Of a stretch of 64,000 nt of DNA, positions 62,089 through 64,000 are shown in pieces. The position numbers and the translations under genes were made by a program. How positions within the stretch are numbered: the stretch's first letter is position 1; each line of letters starts with the position of its first letter. Source of the DNA: Nemophila menziesii (taxonomy: Eukaryota > Streptophyta > Magnoliopsida > Boraginales > Hydrophyllaceae); assembly GCA_029959085.1 (NCBI GenBank), contig JARWIR010000031.1, positions 8,742,001 to 8,806,000 on the forward strand. The letters are read 5' to 3'. The notes under the pieces were generated by a model that saw nothing but the letters and a program-made list of their open reading frames with translations, did not search any database and was not told where the DNA came from.

Positions 62089-62376
62089 GTCCCTGTGGCA
62101 TTACTCATTTCACAAATTGTCAAAGAAATATACAAACAACCTGGTTTATTAAGATTTTCTGAAGTGATCAGTCTTTTCCATGAATTTGGACACGTGGTAA
62201 GTAAATATGTATAATCTTCTGCTTTATTTGAAGTTGCGTTAATAATATTCATACTTTTTAATTATTTTTGGTGTGTAGATTCATCATATTTGCAATCGAG
62301 CATCCTTTACTAGATTTTCCGGGCTCCGATTAGACCCAGCTTTTGTGGAAATTCCAGCTCATCTATTTGAGAATTG
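62089..62376 (+). pseudogene. Thimet oligopeptidase (M3 metallopeptidase), two exons with zinc site
   Basis: Exon 62089-62196 (36 codons) reads VPVALLISQIVKEIYKQPGL, then LRFSEVISLFHEFGHV; exon 62279-62376 continues IHHICNRASFTRFSGLRLDP and AFVEIPAHLFENW. This is the catalytic core of plant thimet oligopeptidase-type M3 peptidases, zinc enzymes that degrade signal and other short peptides. HEFGH (62179-62193) supplies two zinc-binding His and the catalytic Glu; the Glu in FVEIPA is the third zinc ligand of the family. Both exons are stop-free with consensus splice sites and the intron phase is right. The rest of the roughly 700-residue enzyme is missing, so there is no activity despite the intact motif. 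Confidence 0.9.
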
Positions 62377-62606
62377 GTACAGTTAATTATTGTTCATTTA
62401 TTTAAAAAAAATATAATGTTTACTTACTTTTGAAATTCCATCTCATCTTTAATGATTTATTTTTTAAAATCATTTGATTATAGGATATTACATAGCCTAT
62501 AAGTGATGATATGATTCGTGCATTTTTGTGCATTTTTTTGCATAATATAGGAACCTGTACTTCCTTTTTTAAGATTAAACTCTGATTCTATAACTTTACA
62601 TTGTAG

Positions 62607-63189
62607 ACAATTTTATGGATCCGCTCAAGAACCGATCCTCTCTACTCAAATGACGACAAGGAATGATCTGAAGCGGAAAACCTCAGCGGAAAATACAAGA
62701 GCAACTTGATGAGGTAAAATATGTATAATAGTTAGTTTTCTTATACATTTCTTAGTTTTTGTGTGTGTTGCGTTTTGATTAACTCTATTTTCTTAGTTTT
62801 ACAGGCTCAAGGTTTGCTTATAAGTGCAGTATTTACTGGTCAATTAAAGGAAGCAAGGTTAGCTCGGGTATGATTACTTCAACCACTCCTTTAAATTTTT
62901 ATTTATTTTGAATAAATTTTTAGTTACAGACTTAGTTTAATAATATTCTCAGGTTTGTGCTGGTTTATCGTTACGCCTTCAAGAATATAAATCCGAAAAT
63001 GCTCAATTAGAGGAGTTATTAGTTGCAGAGGTGATATACAAGCCTTAAAAGTCCCTTTCGCAAGAATAAATTGATTTATTTGAACTTAATAACATAGAGA
63101 ATAACAACTACAAAGAGAATTAACTTCGTTGAATAGAGGAGAATCTAATATGTCTAAAGCATTATCTGCAATAGCTGCTGCATTTCAGT
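62607..63189 (+). pseudogene. Golgin-84-like (golgin candidate 1/2) coiled-coil fragment, 3-4 exons
   Basis: Exon 62607-62713 contains DPLKNRSSLLK, stop, RQGMI, stop, SGKPQRKIQEQLDE and is damaged. Exons 62805-62867 (AQGLLISAVFTGQLKEARLA, then R) and 62953-63030 (VCAGLSLRLQEYKSENAQLE, then ELLVAE) are intact, phase 0, with AG/GT borders. About 63100-63189 a frame with LQRELTSLNRGESNMSKALS looks like the next exon without a clean acceptor. In plants, golgin-84 homologues are Golgi membrane tethers with a long coiled coil containing a similar 'EARLARVCAGLSSRLQE.K.ENAQLEELL' run; the match is from memory and moderately sure. Confidence 0.65.
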
Positions 63190-64000
63190 TATATCCTGGT
63201 TTGCTGCTCTAGCTTCATTCTTTCTTCATCACTCAGAGATATCAATCTCTTATGAACCCCTGATATTATCTTCACAATCATCTTTTTTTTTTGTTGGCAG
63301 GAACATTTAGGGTGTCAAATTATTAGAGTCAAAACATGTAAATGGGTCATCGATCCCTTGATATAACCTTCAGCATCAGAAACCAAAACCTTGGAAATAA
63401 CTAAACATTTCATTGAACATCATATCAAAGAAGAAACCCTAGATAGCGGAAACTAAATAACGTGGAGATTCAGAAGAGAGTTAAGAGAGTGTGGTCCCGG
63501 GTGAAGATAAACACATCTAATCAGATTCTGAGTTAAAATGATGAGTTTCAGATGGGTTTGACAACATTGGAAAATTCAGTGAAAATGTAGATGCAGTGAA
63601 GGTTTCATTTGCAGTTACTACCCTGTAATTTTTGTGTGTGGCCTTAGATATTTTGTTTTTAACAATTTTTGGAAGCATATGTCCAACAGGAATTCAGAGT
63701 TAAATAATAACACTATTGGTTCACATACGTACTTGGCCTAAAACGTAGATAGTTTAACATCAGTAAAACACCAATTTATGCAAAAAAAAATTGGCCTTAA
63801 AAAATTATCATGATGCTACTGGATCTTCATTTTGTTAACACTAACTTTCTCATAATATTTAAATTTGAATCAATGGTTTATGGAATTTTAAATTCTTCAG
63901 GGTAGCATGTATTCAGTTTACATTAAATTGAATTTTTTGTATAGTACGCGACAATGAATAGTGTAACTAAAATGTCTCATCTAAACTTTAATGTGCAGTA
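63190..64000 (+). other. Hel2 interior without recognised exons
   Basis: About 800 bp with no protein match that I recognise. Composition is mixed, with a slightly G-rich stretch near 63440-63610 ('gaagagagttaagagagtgt'). Helitron 3' termini (hairpin plus CTAG) are not seen, so the element continues past the window. Confidence 0.5.

Larger units (their letters stand above)
58727..64000 (+). mobile_element. Gene-capturing Helitron Hel2 (5' end; 3' end outside window)
   Basis: TC at 58727-58728, preceded by host A, with 150 bp of near-identity to the Hel1 5' end, then unrelated content. No CTAG end with hairpin was found before 64000. The interior holds, in the sense direction, a C-rich leader, an importin-alpha exon, unidentified exons, and pieces of MIP3, possibly PFP, DIS3, an Mpv17/PMP22 protein, thimet oligopeptidase and a golgin-84-like protein. 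Each piece is short and most keep AG acceptors and GT donors. This is the pattern of gene-capturing plant Helitrons. The empty target is visible at about 2090. Beyond 63200 I see no further exon. Confidence 0.88.

Noticed and set aside
60897..63189. A single functional gene spanning the exons of Hel2
   Set aside because: The exons belong to unrelated protein families, each represented by a small internal part, with stops in the DIS3 and golgin-like pieces.
1..64000. CRISPR array or bacterial-type operon
   Set aside because: Repeats are either contiguous hexamers or kilobase blocks, with no short direct repeats separated by unique spacers of constant length; introns and Helitrons show this is plant DNA.
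41876..64000. Autonomous Helitron with Rep/helicase
   Set aside because: No frame in Hel1 or the visible part of Hel2 showed a rolling-circle Rep motif or helicase motifs that I could recognise; part of Hel2 lies outside the window, so this is only firm for Hel1.

Overview
This is about 64 kb of very AT-rich, gene-poor plant nuclear DNA, probably from a eudicot. Evidence for a plant: spliced fragments of plant housekeeping genes (importin-alpha, the MAG2-interacting SEC1-type protein MIP3, DIS3/RRP44, an Mpv17/PMP22 protein, thimet oligopeptidase, a golgin-84-like protein) and Helitrons with textbook 5'-TC / CTAG-3' ends. I see no intact protein-coding gene, rRNA, tRNA gene or CRISPR array. 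The long low-complexity ORFs are by-products of repeats.

Most of the window (1-41875, 47915-58726) is a decayed tandem macro-repeat. I label its recurring blocks B to L, in the order B-C-D(-D)-E-F-G-H/I-J-K-L. A unit is about 7 kb, longer or shorter where blocks are gained or lost. L is the striking block: 0.6-1.6 kb of degenerate telomere-like CCTTAA hexamers, always in the same orientation, present six times (about 4220, 10760, 18171, 26640, 35163 and 53715). B follows L and carries a conserved landmark (ccaagtagtaaagta) at about 5417, 12326, 19831, 29938 and 55381, with a variant near 36866. D carries a TA/TG microsatellite at a fixed place. E carries a fossil Helitron 3' end. F and G carry foldbacks. 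J has tRNA-box-like motifs. The first 2.09 kb recurs almost unchanged at 56630-58726.

Three members of one Helitron family interrupt the macro-repeat. Hel3 (minus strand, 23297-25404, 2.1 kb) carries its own TTAAGG array, with about 27 perfect copies in a row; its insertion point can be read to the base because three sister copies of the target are unoccupied in this window. Hel1 (plus strand, 41876-47914, 6.0 kb) carries exon-like pieces I could not identify. Hel2 (plus strand, 58727 to beyond the window end) is a multi-gene capture element: fragments of at least six unrelated genes follow one another, all in the element's sense direction, many still bounded by AG/GT splice sites. None encodes a visible Rep/helicase, so all look non-autonomous.

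The main story is the interplay between a telomere-like hexamer macrosatellite and a Helitron family. Young Helitrons sit in it, two of them in the same microsatellite of paralogous D blocks, one carries a related hexamer array, and every E block holds an older copy of the same 3' terminus. Block boundaries are by eye and good to some tens of bases; Helitron ends and exon ends were read base by base.
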